64,000 bases of DNA from Scedosporium boydii (Eukaryota > Ascomycota > Sordariomycetes > Microascales > Microascaceae): assembly GCA_002221725.1 (NCBI GenBank), contig NJFT01000008.1, positions 62,001 through 126,000 of the forward strand, in the 5' to 3' direction. Both the position numbers and the translations under genes were made by a program. The notes beneath the pieces were generated by a model. That model ran no database searches. It was not told the origin of the DNA and was given only the letters and a program-made list of their open reading frames with translations. Shown piece by piece: positions 35,497 to 46,575 of this stretch (the first letter of the stretch is position 1; every line of letters starts with the position of its first letter).

Positions 35497-37859
35497 TGCG
35501 ACCTGGCACCTGGTAAGAAGCGCCAACGTGAACAGATGCAGAGCAGCGTTTCAATTGCACAATTTGAAAGGGCCACACACAAATGGCACTTGAAGAGTAA
35601 TATCCAGTACCAAGGTAGAATATTTATAAGTCAAGATTTCGATGCCAATGTCCCTGTCGAGTCAAAATCCAGTCCATAGGTTTGGGCTCGCTTGAGCCAC
35701 GCCACATTTAACTTGCTGAGACGAGACGTTCTGAAGCACTGACAGCGATGGCAGGGCAGGTGACCCCTCAAAACCACCCGCAAGATACTTCGTATTAGAG
35801 TGTGGATTGGGTTCGGAATCAGCGTGCGGGGCTTGATTGATGTCCTTCAATTATTACGTGGTTGGGGATGTTTCTTGAGTCTGCCCAAATACCGATTACA
35901 CCTTCCACCACTAAGCTTTTCTGATTCCTTCCACTATTGGAAGACCTCCGTCGTCAAATCCAATTCATGGCGCCCAATTCAAGTATCATCCCGAGAGCCC
36001 ATCTATCAACACTGAAGCAACAAGGGGCATATGAAGTAATTGACCCAGAACTGTAATGGTTTGCCGCAGCGATCCTCTCAATCTGAAGCACGCCCAGAGG
36101 TGTGTCCCTTTCTGCGTCTAACCCAACTTCTAAGACTGGCACGGATGTCATTGCACCTCTCCATCGATTTCGACTCGAGGTCTGGAACCAAGGGGTTATG
36201 GTCCAGAGTGGTTCGGAGAAATCGAGGTATCCAACCCCAATCGCGTGGGCTCTATTGACATTGGGTCATATTTGGTTCGCTTGACATGAAATCGATCCTC
36301 AGCTCCCAATATCATGCCTACGACAAGCACAAAAAGGAAAGTCGAAGCCGAAACACTCTCTCGGTAATTCCACGATGAATTATCAATCATTTAAATGGCG
36401 CAATGCATATCCCCTACTCTGTTCCGTCGATCGACCAGTTCTGCCCTCCCTCGCGTCTCAATGCCTCAACCCTTCCCCAAATAGCAGCGATGAGGGCTTA
36501 TGAGCTCACAAGACATCCCGGGAGTCCATTTGCACAACTTCCTGCCGTTCGAGTTTGTCCGGCAAAAAAATCGTAGTTCAGCACAGCTTTTGTCCAGGAT
36601 ACACGACAAATATCGTTGAGCCGTTCGAATTGCCTCCTAGCATGGTATCTCATCGGCGCTGCGTCTGGGCCGGACTTCCGAAGTCCGGGTTCTGTGTAGA
36701 TCAATCTCTACATGTATCCCTGGTCTCCGTTCTCGGCTCGTCTTGCCGGCCATGGCTAGGGCTCACGGGCATTTTGACCCGAACCTTTGATGAAGTGAAG
36801 ACAAAAACCGCCAACCTTTGCGCAGTCCATAAAACCCCTTCTTGCCACCTTCGAGAAGTCACGACGGTTTCAACCGAGGATTATTTACATGTTCCGCATG
36901 AAACCCTAGGAAGCTTTTATGGGACGAGTCAAGTTGGCCCTTGAAACTACTCAGCCACCACTGGGACTCTCAAGCTGAAGCATGCCATGTTTCTCAAAGC
37001 GTGCTGGACCTGTCGTGGCTCTAATTCCTACCCTCTGAGCTGGCTGAGGCTTGGTGGCTTCAGCATTACCAATCACGGCTTTACCCGAGACCGTGTTGAT
37101 CGGCACAAGAGCCGTTGCCGACTCTCACCCTATACCGTCCGTCGCTGCTTGGCTGATAGTGCTATGTAGTCGTCTTGAAGATTATTCGACTAGGCCCCTC
37201 GCCCTAGCTGTAAGCTAAGCGGGGGAACAGATATCATAGACAAGTACAACCCTGGAATGGCTAGAGCTTTCCTTCAAGCTACTTCCACATATAGAAGTCT
37301 ACATCAATATAGCTTCTTTAATTATATTTTGTCCAATGGTAAATTAGGACTTGCACATACGGCAGCAGACAAAGAGGTCACAGCTAAGAATACCATAGTA
37401 ATCAGTCCAGAATACCTCAAGGTTGTGTACATCTATTTAGGAATGCATCTACATGCTTGAGTCTGGTGCTGAAGTAGCAATCCATTATACCCCTGCTAAA
37501 GAAGCACCCTCCGCACCAAGACCGGCACGGAGCCAGGGTCCAGGCTGGAGCACCTCCGCTCACTGCCATCGCAAAACCCAGCATCACAACAACGTTGAAA
37601 ACCACAGAACAGGATGCCAGAAAACCCCAAATGGAAAACCTTTCCCTTTTCAACTTCTACTCCTTTCATCCCATTCCCAAACTTCTAGAAAAGCACCACC
37701 AACCCCAAAAGGAGGCTTTTCCATCTCAAACCATCATCTCGACTCCCGCATCAGAAGGTTGATGTTTCACCCGTTGCCGTACCTTCCCAACGAGACTCGA
37801 TCAGTCAGCTAACAAGTCTTCTTATTTTACCAGGAAACCTCCAGGGAAGTACCGCCGAA
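35497..37859. other. Long intergenic region
   Basis: About 2.4 kb without a supported gene. It holds TACTTCGTA at 35786-35794 and an AT-rich block at about 37257-37460 that differs from its surroundings. Short frames have no recognisable features. Confidence 0.4.
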
Positions 37860-38947
37860 ATGCACGCGCTCAAATCTCTGGTGCTCCTCGGGGTAGCTCT
37901 GACTTCCGAATTGGTAGCCTTTCTCACCGCCCATCCAATTCTCCCTGAGTTCTCGATGGGATTGATCTACAGGGAAATTCACGAGACAGTGGTCGTCAGC
38001 GAAAAGATTGTCACATTTAACTATACCATGGAGCATCTTTCTCTGTCCCTGCTCGAGCGTCTCCAGCGCGCCGACGAGGAGCCAGTTGCAATCGCTCCGC
38101 CCGAATGTGACTCTCAACCGGGCCTGGCCGTGCATGATGACCGCGACAACAAGCGAGCTGATAAAATGAAAGAAATTGCTACTATGCTCAAGGACCAGAC
38201 CAAGGCTGATGAGAAGAACATGGATGATCTCTCTCTCAAGCTTATGGGTAAGTAGATAGATATTATCTATCTGCTCTATTCCCCCAGAAGCTTGCTTGCC
38301 TAGTCTACTTAGCGCGGCCCTATTCGCTAACTTCCTTCACTAAGTTGACCTTTGCACTTGGGGAGGCACCCTCTTCGGAGACACTATGGACAATCTCGAG
38401 GCTGCCAGCGAGGCCCTCGGCGCGAAGGTCGAGTTGATGTCAGTTAGCGAGCAGTCTGTCAATGATAAGCTTGCAGACGCCCAGAAGGCTTTTGCCTATC
38501 CTCTGTGCGATTCACTCGTTCAGGACAGCAATAGACAGACGGGCGAGCCCATTGGTGACAGCAAGAGAACTCTCAGCGATGCTGCTACCACTTTCCAGGC
38601 TCGTGTCGAGGCTAGTGGCAGGGACCTTGGCGACCTTTAGGAGAGGTGGAGAGACACTCAAGCCAAAGTCAACGCCCTGCGGGAAGCCGTTTCTCATAGC
38701 ATAGCCCAGAACAGCGGTTCGAGTCGGGATGCCATCGCCGACGACTTTTCCGAGTTTCTTCAGAGCCAACTTGAGTCCTTCCGCCGAGTGGGCGAGACCA
38801 CTGCTAACCGCATTGAGCAGCTAGAGAAGGTATGTGTCCGAGTCGGACGCTCACTTGCATAGTTTAGGTTCTAACATGGCGCAGGAGTTCCAAGAGTTCA
38901 TGAGGGCTGAAATGTCCGACTATATACGGGCCTTGGCCTTCATGTAG
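37860..38947 (+). pseudogene. Secreted coiled-coil-like gene with in-frame TAG
   Basis: Three exons fit splice signals and phase: 37860-38247, 38345-38829, 38885-38947 (311 codons in all). Exon 2 carries a TAG at 38638-38640 within an otherwise open frame that continues for 63 codons and then splices to a third exon ending in a natural stop. Residues 1-24 look like a signal peptide. The remainder is helical, rich in Ala, Glu, Lys and Asp (for instance LQRADEEP, DKMKEIATMLKD, LQSQLESFRRVGE), and I recognise no family. As it stands the product would stop after 227 residues, losing the last 84. It may be a recent pseudogene, a strain-specific truncation, a sequencing error, or a readthrough case. 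Confidence 0.55.
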
Positions 38948-39974
38948 ACTGTCTTTTGAGAGAAACTGGCTCTCACAGAAAAGGAGGGGGAAGGCGAGAT
39001 CCGAGACCTTTCGTTATTTTGATGGATTCGGCCTTCTAGTCAAGTTTAGTCGGGAGCTAGTCGCTTTATCGGCGCTGTTGGTTGGTAATTAATCCAACCC
39101 GGCAAATCTGAGATTATCAATCATCGTCTCTCGGCTTCCAATATCGTAGTCTGTAACCGTCAACTTAGTCCCCTTCGAAGCTTGGCGTATTTGGGGCATT
39201 GGTGATATCTCCACATCCCGAATCCTCCACGTTGGCCATGACTCTGCAATGCAAACAAACCCGCGATGTATGCGGAAAGGGACCAGCTAGACTGGCCCAG
39301 CTCGTGTTCCAGAGCCAAGACCTCTGTTGTTATCAAAGTGTATTCCAACGCCAAAACGTTAAAAGGGAGGGCCGTCACTTGCGTGCCCTCCAATTCGGCA
39401 CCGGTTCTAATCGGCAATGGCGTCATAAAAAAGGATCGGCACAGAACATCGGACCCCACAAGAAGCGAAAAGAAGGACGAAAACCCAGTTGTAATCTCCA
39501 ATGCCGAAACGACAAGGGCGACACTAACGCCATAGCGGGCTATCACCATTGATGAAGTCTCCGAGGAGATGGTCCCTGTATCCCACCCAACCGGAAGCCC
39601 AGGGAGCATCACTCTTGGCCCCCCCTCCGCATTTGAAATCTAGCACGTTTTTTAACCTTTTAGTGCAAGCGTGATGGAGCTGATCTATTTAGATCGTCGC
39701 CCCCTCTCATACTTAACCGAGATGGCGACAGCAAGCGTTGTTAACTTATCATCAGGATCATCGGGGACTCGGTCGAAAAAGCCTCCAGAGGATATCAATA
39801 TACAGAGGGCTCAGAAGTTGAATCCTTCGTCCTCAAGCATTTGCGCTCGAAACCCACGCTGAACCCACTTACACCTCTCTCCATCCCCCGAGGAAAGTCT
39901 ATTTGGCGCAGTGGCGCCGATTCCTGAGAGCTTGTGTGGAAGGGCGCAAGGGAAAGAAAGTCTTGTCGCGCAAG
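38948..39974. other. Intergenic region upstream of GT8 gene
   Basis: A 150-codon minus-strand frame at 39160-39612 is hydrophobic in places but has no family features and overlaps plus-strand frames of equal quality. I do not call it. The last 70 bases form the leader of the glycosyltransferase gene. Confidence 0.4.
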
Positions 39975-41032
39975 ATGATTTCAAAATCGCCCGAGGAGAT
40001 AACCAATGGCTATACTAGGGACGGTGAGAAGAGGACAGGGAAAGGTAACGATATCCACGTGTCCGCGAACCTGCCGCTACTCGATCGCAAAGCTAACACC
40101 AAGCTTGTTCCCCAGTCTGGGCGACGCTGATAACCCACGAATCTTACCTGCCCGGCCTTCTCACCCTCAACTATTCCCTCCGCAAGGCACATTCAGCCTT
40201 CCCACTCATCGCGCTTTACACCGACAGCCTCCCGGAATGGTGTCTCGCGGCTATCCAAGCGCGAGACATCGCCACCCGGCGCGTCGAATATATCCAGCCG
40301 TCATCAGGTGGGAACTACAGCGAGGATCCACGCTTCGTCGACACCTGGACCAAGCTCGCCGTTTTCTCGCTGACGGAATACAAGCGCGTCGTGCTACTCG
40401 ACTCCGACATGTTGGTGTTACGCAACATGGACGAGCTGATGGACCTGGATCTCGACGAGCCGGACGTGGCGGCCCGCGGAGGCGCAGGTTCGAGGAGGGT
40501 GTATGCGGCGGGGCACGCCTGCGTGTGTAACCCCCTTAAGAAGAAGCACTACCCCACCGATTGGGTACCGGAGAACTGCGCATTTACAAAGCAGCATAGG
40601 AACCCCGATAAAGCGCAGGTGTCAGGAGGGGGATGCGACCTGAGTCTGTTGGGTAATATCAATAGCGGCTTGATCGTTATCAACCCATCCGAGGAGATCT
40701 TTGCCCAGGTCGTCGAGTACATGGAAAAGCATGCTTCCCGAATGCTTTTCCCAGATCAGAGCGTGCTGTCAGAGCTGTTCCAGGGCAGATGGGTTGCTCT
40801 GCCGTACGTATACAATGCGCTCAAGACATTGAGGAAGCCAGAGACGCACCAAGCAATCTGGAGGAAAGAGAGGATAAAGAACGTGCATTACATTTTGGCA
40901 CCCAAGCCATGGGATGAACTTGACAGGCACGGAAGATGGACAGGAACGGAGGAGAGCCACAAGTGGTGGATTGACACAAATCGAGAAAGACGGGAGGTTG
41001 AGAGACGGATGGACATTGCTGACGGATTCTAG
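39975..41032 (+). CDS. Glycosyltransferase family 8 (glycogenin/galactinol synthase-like)
   Basis: Two exons (39975-40023 and 40116-41032) give 321 residues. The join GAC-G/TC-TGG yields RDVWATLITHESYLPGLLTLNYSLR, the standard GT8 start. The metal and nucleotide-sugar binding DxD motif is Asp112-Ser-Asp114 in VVLLDSDMLVLRNMDEL. Later features are CNPLKKKHYP, LLGNINSGLIVINPS, FPDQSVLSELF and KNVHYILAPKPWDE, the last carrying the His used for diphosphate or metal contact in glycogenin-type enzymes. The family transfers sugars from UDP-sugars; the fungal acceptor is unknown. No signal peptide or membrane helix is seen, so it is likely cytosolic. It lacks the C-terminal extension of true glycogenins and has no obvious self-glucosylation tyrosine that I can assign. 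Confidence 0.9.
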
Positions 41033-43338
41033 GAACTGCGCGTCTCATTGGCTCTCCTCTGACGTATTTCCCAATACAACGCGGCCTGCATTTCATGTTC
41101 GAGATTCGGACTTTCAACTCACACCAGAGATACGGATCTTGCGCGAGTCAAGAGCGTCGGTTTAATTGTTGGGGGAAACACCATTGCCTGACGGGCCATT
41201 TCAACACATCAAAAAACCGACACGATTGAAAACCCGGCACGATTTTCCTGACTGGAGTGAACATTTGTGCAAGACACTCCGACCTCACTTGATGATTGGG
41301 ATAATAATCTACCTACTACACGCGACACACACACCCCTCTAGTTCCTGAGGGGCAGGGCGAGACGAACCTGAAAGACTGGTCCAGACTCTAATTACGAAG
41401 TAGACCATGGTGTTTTGATGCAGGCGTTTTGATGCACAGATCGCAGAAGTGAGCGAGCCATCGCATGTTCCGCTGCTACCTCCTCGTGCGGATCGGATAG
41501 GACACCGCGGACAGACACTCTTAAGGCTTCACAGTCCTGTGCACTAGTGGCGGTGAAGGCGCAGGCGACGAGGAAGCTCAAGCCAGGGGCTTCGCAATGC
41601 GTACGAAGTATTATTAGTGTACACGTTTTTTGTTGACGCCCGTTTGATGGATTAATTCAGAACATTGGAGTTATTAGTACACAGGTACCAGGGTTAGTTT
41701 CTAGGCATGGCCAGGGTGGGATTGTGGGATTCTTCAGTTCTTGGTACCAGCGCCGCGCAGCCATAATTGCGGAGCCGGGTTGGTACCGAAATTGAGCGTG
41801 GGATTTCTAATTCAATCCATCAATTGATCACTTCACTTGATTGTTCAATCAGCTCAACACAAGTTGGCCCAAGCTCCTCAACATTCTCTTTCGCCTCGCC
41901 GGCCTCCCGCCTTACTCTTGCGCTAAGTCAAGCTGGGCGCAACCTTGCTCATGGCAACATGGCACAACCTGGAGGAAACTTGAGACAGGAGGGAGAAACG
42001 CGAAAGCATAAAATAGCACAGTGGGAGGGGAATTTAGAATCGGCTAGATACTCTCACATGCAACATACACTTTACAGTCTCGGAACAAATTAAATGCACC
42101 GTGTCTAAATCGGAGAGTTGCGAGAGAGCGACTTTTCATCAATCGGATGATGTTGTGCTGCAATGAGGGTGTGGACTCCCTTTGTTGCAGCTGAGTTTCG
42201 ACAACTCTCAAGTATTGATTAATGTTGACAGCAACTCGTCGGTACATGAAGAAGCCCTTCGAATTGTTGCTACTCTACTTAAATCCATTACGTGAAGCCA
42301 AGGTCTAGTGTACTCGACCCTGTCTTCGGGAGATTACCAACATAAGAAAGCCAAGAAAGGTACATAGCACCCTTGTCTCCCAACACCCGTGCTTGTACCA
42401 GCATATTGTTGCCGATGCGGCATGGGCCCCGCTCTTTCCCAACTCCGCAATTCCCACCCATACAGGGCAGAGAGCGACCCTCCTGGCGTGTACATCCCTG
42501 GCCTAGGCCCGGGACATCTCGATGCTCTTGCAGCTTGAAGGAAGGAGGAAGTGTCAGTAAGTTTATAACCGCGGGAGTCACGGAAGACACATGTCGAGGC
42601 GAGGGAAGTGCCTTCTCAAGATAGTTTAAGAGGAGCACACGCGACCACAATCAACGTCAGAACTAACACAGTTGGCGTGTCATACGGAGTACAATTTGTA
42701 CAGAATGCCTCCACAGGTGAGCCGATGGAATAGTTGGACTTTAGCACAAGGGGAACTTGCTTTCCCCTTCCTGTCTGAATATGAAATCATTACATGCGCA
42801 AGTAGTGAAGTACGAAGTAGTGTACTTCCAAGTTCCCAGCTTAAGCCATGTGCGGGCCTGCGAAGCAAACGTATGGCGACTTGAAGGTCCAGTCATACCA
42901 TTCTGAACTAACTCATCAATGATCCATCGGCATCCCTCCCTCCATCTTCCCCTTCCTCCTCCCCGAGCCACCACATATACATAGCTTCCAGTCCGCCGCT
43001 TGCATTGTTCCAGATCTGCACCATCATCTGATCCAGAGCCAAGTCTCTTTTCCTTAGTTGACCCCTCTCAGTCCTTCTTCGTGCTTCAAAAAGCAGCCTA
43101 GCCCCCGTTGCCGTTTTTACTTGTCTTGGACAATTCAGCTCTCGCCCCTTTCTCAGAAGCTTACCACCAGTCCACTTTGTTTGTTTAGACAGCTCTTTCC
43201 CGCGACAACCAACAAGCGCTAGCCTCCCTCGTCCCCCTGGTCTCCTTGCAAGTCAAAAACTCCTTTTAAGAGCGGCCTTGAATCTATCTTTCTTTCTCCC
43301 TTCCCCCGATCTTCTTTCACACTCCAACCTGTCCCACA
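41033..43338. other. Long intergenic region
   Basis: About 2.3 kb with no supported gene. Recurrent motifs lie here: TACGAAGTA at 41394, 41602 and 42811, TACGGAGTA at 42683, and CAATTGATCA at 41821. The part from about 43000 to 43338 is pyrimidine-rich and reads as promoter and leader of the downstream gene. Confidence 0.45.
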
Positions 43339-43995
43339 ATGTCTAGAGTCGGCAACCCCATTTCCAAGATTACGCGCTCCATCGGCTCGACCGCGAGTCG
43401 TCCCGTTGTTGAAGCTCAGTACGCTTCTTTGGCCCCCAAATATGCCGAGCTTCTCCGTAACCGCCGTCCTCGAGTCCTCGACAACAGCCAGTCCGATGTA
43501 AGTGAAACGTCACGAAAATCCGCCCCAATTCCAACCCACATCCCACTCCGCGAAGAGCTTCCCATCCCCGGGTTTTCCCCCGGCCCACTCAATTGTCAAT
43601 CCCTCGGCTTCAATCCCCAGCTCGCAGCTCGATGCCCATTTTTTTCTCCAGGTACCCGCTTCAAAACTCCGACTAACATGTCATTTTCAACCTCTTAGGC
43701 CCATTCCCACGCTCGACATCTCATGACTCAACACGTGCCCGCCCCACACCAACCCAACCTCGTCAAGCTCCCCAGCAATGCTTCCACTGCCTCGGTCGAA
43801 CGTCGTACTCCTGTCCCCATTCTCTTCAATCCCCAGACTGCCACTCAACGCCAAACTCCGGGCCCGGCACGGGACTTTGTCACAACTCCCGAGGTCCACT
43901 TTATCGCGAAAAACCCCAAGAATCCTGACCCCTCCATCGCTGGCATAGAACATCTCGACGTTGACGAGATCGCGCTCAGAGCTGCCTCTAGCTAG
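43339..43995 (+). CDS. Small basic protein of unknown function
   Basis: Two exons (43339-43497 and 43699-43995) give 151 residues. Splicing GAT/GTAAGT...CTCTTAG/GCC removes a 201 bp intron and keeps phase. I do not recognise a domain. The N terminus (MSRVGNPISKITRSIGS) is basic and lacks acidic residues for about 25 residues, so mitochondrial import is possible. The C terminus is ordered-looking: VPILFNPQT, DFVTTPEVHFIAKNP, then IAGIEHLDVDEIALRA. A pyrimidine-rich leader precedes the gene. The balance of codon use, clean splice sites and coherent C-terminal segment argue for a real conserved gene, but the function is unknown. Confidence 0.65.
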
Positions 43996-44820
43996 TTGCG
44001 ATAGGAACGAGAGCGCTTGTAGGATTCATCCGTTGGGGAGGAAGATGAGCGGGTAGTGACAAGGGATGATTGTTGCCGAGGGTCCGGCATGGTGAGATCT
44101 CGTAGGACTAACACTGGGGCTCTGAATCTGAGAGTGATACGAGGCTAGCTTGGATCAGGGCCCACATTCATGTGGCATGTTTTATTTTCTCCTCTCTTTT
44201 CTTTTTTTCTTGGGCAAATGATACGGTTCTCTCATTGTTCAATGTTTACGTCTTCAAGGCTGATGAAATCCACAAAAATGAAGGATCATTGGAAATTTTG
44301 GCAAGCGGAATGACTGGCGGAAGGGAAAAAGGCTCTGATATTATTTTTTGTTTCTTCTTAACTGTACTTTCATTTTCTTTTTTTTTTTTTTTTTTTTTTA
44401 ATGGCGGCGTAACCGGATCCATAGGTTACTGCTGAGGAGAACTACCTATTCTACGACGACACTCAAAGCGGCCCAATTCAACATCCTGTTGGCATCTTGC
44501 TCATTAAGCTTCATTCAACCATAGATGAAATAGCATTTGCCTCGAAAAAGAATACTTCATGCAGCTTGACATGCAAGAAACAGTCTTGCTGCGGTCCTCC
44601 GTACCGTTCCCCCCCTTCAAATTTCGTGGGTATACGCCCTTGTCCTGATCGAGCATTCGGCTCCTGGATGACGTAGAACCAGAGAGACCAAGGACTCCTC
44701 ACACAGGAAATCAGGAAAATAGGGAATAAAAAACAGGTGCCAACGCCATAACATTAAGCCCAAAAGTCTTCCTCTCTTTCCACTCCCTTCGCATCTCCGC
44801 AAAATTTCTTTTCCCCCTTT
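43996..44820. other. Convergent spacer
   Basis: Between the unknown small gene (plus) and RAE1 (minus). A T-run of about 22 bases occurs at 44379-44399. No gene seen. Confidence 0.45.
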
Positions 44821-45993
44821 TTACCGCTTCTTGACCGCCGGTCTAGGCTTGCACTCATCAGCGTCAACAGGATGAAGCATAACCTTGATAGGATACTGCG
44901 TCGTGTTGTGTTGGTAGCCCTTGCTCCAGTCGTAGGAGATGGCGTAGGCGAAGATGTTGCCCGTCTTGTTGAAGGTGGTGGCGACGATACTGCCGCCGAC
45001 GTTGGGGTAGCCCTTGAGGCGGTGCTTGGCGTCCTTGTCCCAGAAGTGGAAGGAGCCGTCGGAGCCGGCGGTACTGAAGGTTCCGTAGACGGGGTGGAAG
45101 GAGATGTCGTTTACGGCGTGGACGGTGACGACGTTGTTAGATGGGGGGTCGCGGTGGCATTTGAAGGAGAAGTTGGATCTAGATAAGAGAAAAAAAGGGT
45201 TTAGCTTTCTGTGAGAGGCGGACGTTTTCGAGACGAGGGATAACGAAAAAGAAACAGTCAAAACATACGAGCTATCCTTATCTTCCACGTATTGAATAGC
45301 GCAACGGCCCTCAATACTTCCGATGGCGAAACCAGCCGAGTCCGTAAAGCAGCTGACTACCTTCGTCTGCCACTTGAGCGGGCTCTGGAGGGTCTTGTAG
45401 AACTTGGTAGGGTTCTTAAGATCAATGACGTTAATGTAGCGGTCAGCCGTACCCATGACCAAAAGATTATCCTTAACGTCCATCGTATAAACCCGTTCCT
45501 GGCACTGAATCTGAGCAGCGGGCTGCTGCTGCCTCATATCCCAATACTTGATAGTCTTATCCCACGAACCAGAAACGACCATGGGGCCGTTCCCAGACTC
45601 GAAGAAGCGCACGCACCGAACGGGCTGATCGTGGGCTCCCACCTGAGCCGTCTGCGTGCTGGCCAGATCACACACCTTAACCTGGTTGTCGGCGCCCGCC
45701 GAGGCGATCTTGGTGCCGTCCTTGGAGAAATCGACGTTGAAGACGGGACCGCCGTGTTCGTAGATGTGGCGGCCTTCGCTCTGGCCGGTGCTGGCAATTT
45801 CGTAGATGCGCACCTTCTTGTCCCAACTCGACACGGCGAGGAAGTCCGTATTTCCCTGCGCCGGTGAGAAGGCGATGTCGGAGATGCTGTCTTCGGGAGG
45901 GTTGTTGAGGGCGACGTCCTTGGAGAGGTCGCCAAGGGTTTGGCTGGGTGCTGTTGTGGACGATGAGGTCCCCGTGGAGAAGAGACCTGCCAT
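44821..45993 (-). CDS. RAE1: mRNA export factor Rae1/Gle2, WD-repeat protein
   Basis: Two minus-strand exons (45993-45269 and 45178-44821) give 360 residues, a normal length. A seven-bladed WD propeller is visible, with SSWDKKVRIYEI, SAGADNQVKVCDL, SGSWDKTIKYWDMR, MGTADRYINVIDL and AGSDGSFHFWDKD as blade ends. The segment NDISFHPVYGTFSTAGSDG and the KGYQHN sequence near the C terminus are diagnostic of Rae1/Gle2. It binds the nucleoporin Nup98/Nup145 GLEBS motif at the nuclear pore in mRNA export, and in animals also spindle assembly. The 90 bp intron has no stop codon and is a multiple of three, so an unspliced message would still read through with 30 extra residues. The RNase MRP RNA gene lies 580 bp upstream, divergently. 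Confidence 0.95.
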   Translation of the reverse strand: MAGLFSTGTSSSTTAPSQTLGDLSKDVALNNPPEDSISDIAFSPAQGNTDFLAVSSWDKKVRIYEIASTGQSEGRHIYEHGGPVFNVDFSKDGTKIASAGADNQVKVCDLASTQTAQVGAHDQPVRCVRFFESGNGPMVVSGSWDKTIKYWDMRQQQPAAQIQCQERVYTMDVKDNLLVMGTADRYINVIDLKNPTKFYKTLQSPLKWQTKVVSCFTDSAGFAIGSIEGRCAIQYVEDKDSSYVLTVSFSLSLVSKTSASHRKLNPFFLLSRSNFSFKCHRDPPSNNVVTVHAVNDISFHPVYGTFSTAGSDGSFHFWDKDAKHRLKGYPNVGGSIVATTFNKTGNIFAYAISYDWSKGYQHNTTQYPIKVMLHPVDADECKPRPAVKKR

Positions 45994-46575
45994 GGTTGCG
46001 GACTGGGCCCTTGGAGATTGGGTTTGTTTGGTCGGCGGGCGGGTGGTGAATCGGATTCGGAGGTGGGTGATTAAGGATGCCTCTATAATACAATGAGAAC
46101 TCGACTAGAGAATGGTTAGAAGAGGGTGATGTGAAGCCGGCGAGGAAAGACAAACTTAGGAAAATAAGAGGTGAGGCTGTGGCAGATGCCTGACGCGTTC
46201 CGGGCCTCGGAGATTTCCCGCAAGATCCAATGCCAAAGAGAGATTATGTGGAAAAATTGATTGAGGAATCTCAACACACAGTTCAATGGATAGAAATAAT
46301 GCGAGTTGTGTGGGAAGAGGCCGTTCAAATATGTGGCGACGCCTTTTGAAGTTGATGATGGACCTTCAAAATGCTCCCTTCCAGGCAGGAAGGCAGAATC
46401 GAGAAAATCCAGGCCTCGAATCTCATTGGCTCATCAAGCAGCTGCAGCTTGTGATGTCTAAACCCACACCAGAAGCTCACTAAGCACACGCCTGGAAATA
46501 AGGCCCCACCCATAAAAATAAAAATTCAGAGCGTCGAAATAGTTTCTGACCTTTTTCCTTTCCTTTCTTTCTTTC
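45994..46575. promoter_or_regulatory. Divergent promoter between RAE1 and RNase MRP RNA
   Basis: Contains the RAE1 leader on the minus strand and the upstream region of the RNA gene on the plus strand. An A/T block ATAAAAATAAAAATT at 46512-46526 lies about 50 bp before the predicted 5' end of the RNA and is a candidate TATA element. A pyrimidine tract (46555-46575) abuts the start. Confidence 0.45.

Noticed and set aside
39160..39612. 150-codon minus-strand frame with hydrophobic parts
   Set aside because: No domain, no clear ATG context, and overlapping plus-strand frames are equally open.
45292..45867. 191-codon frame on the plus strand
   Set aside because: Antisense shadow of RAE1; no family features.
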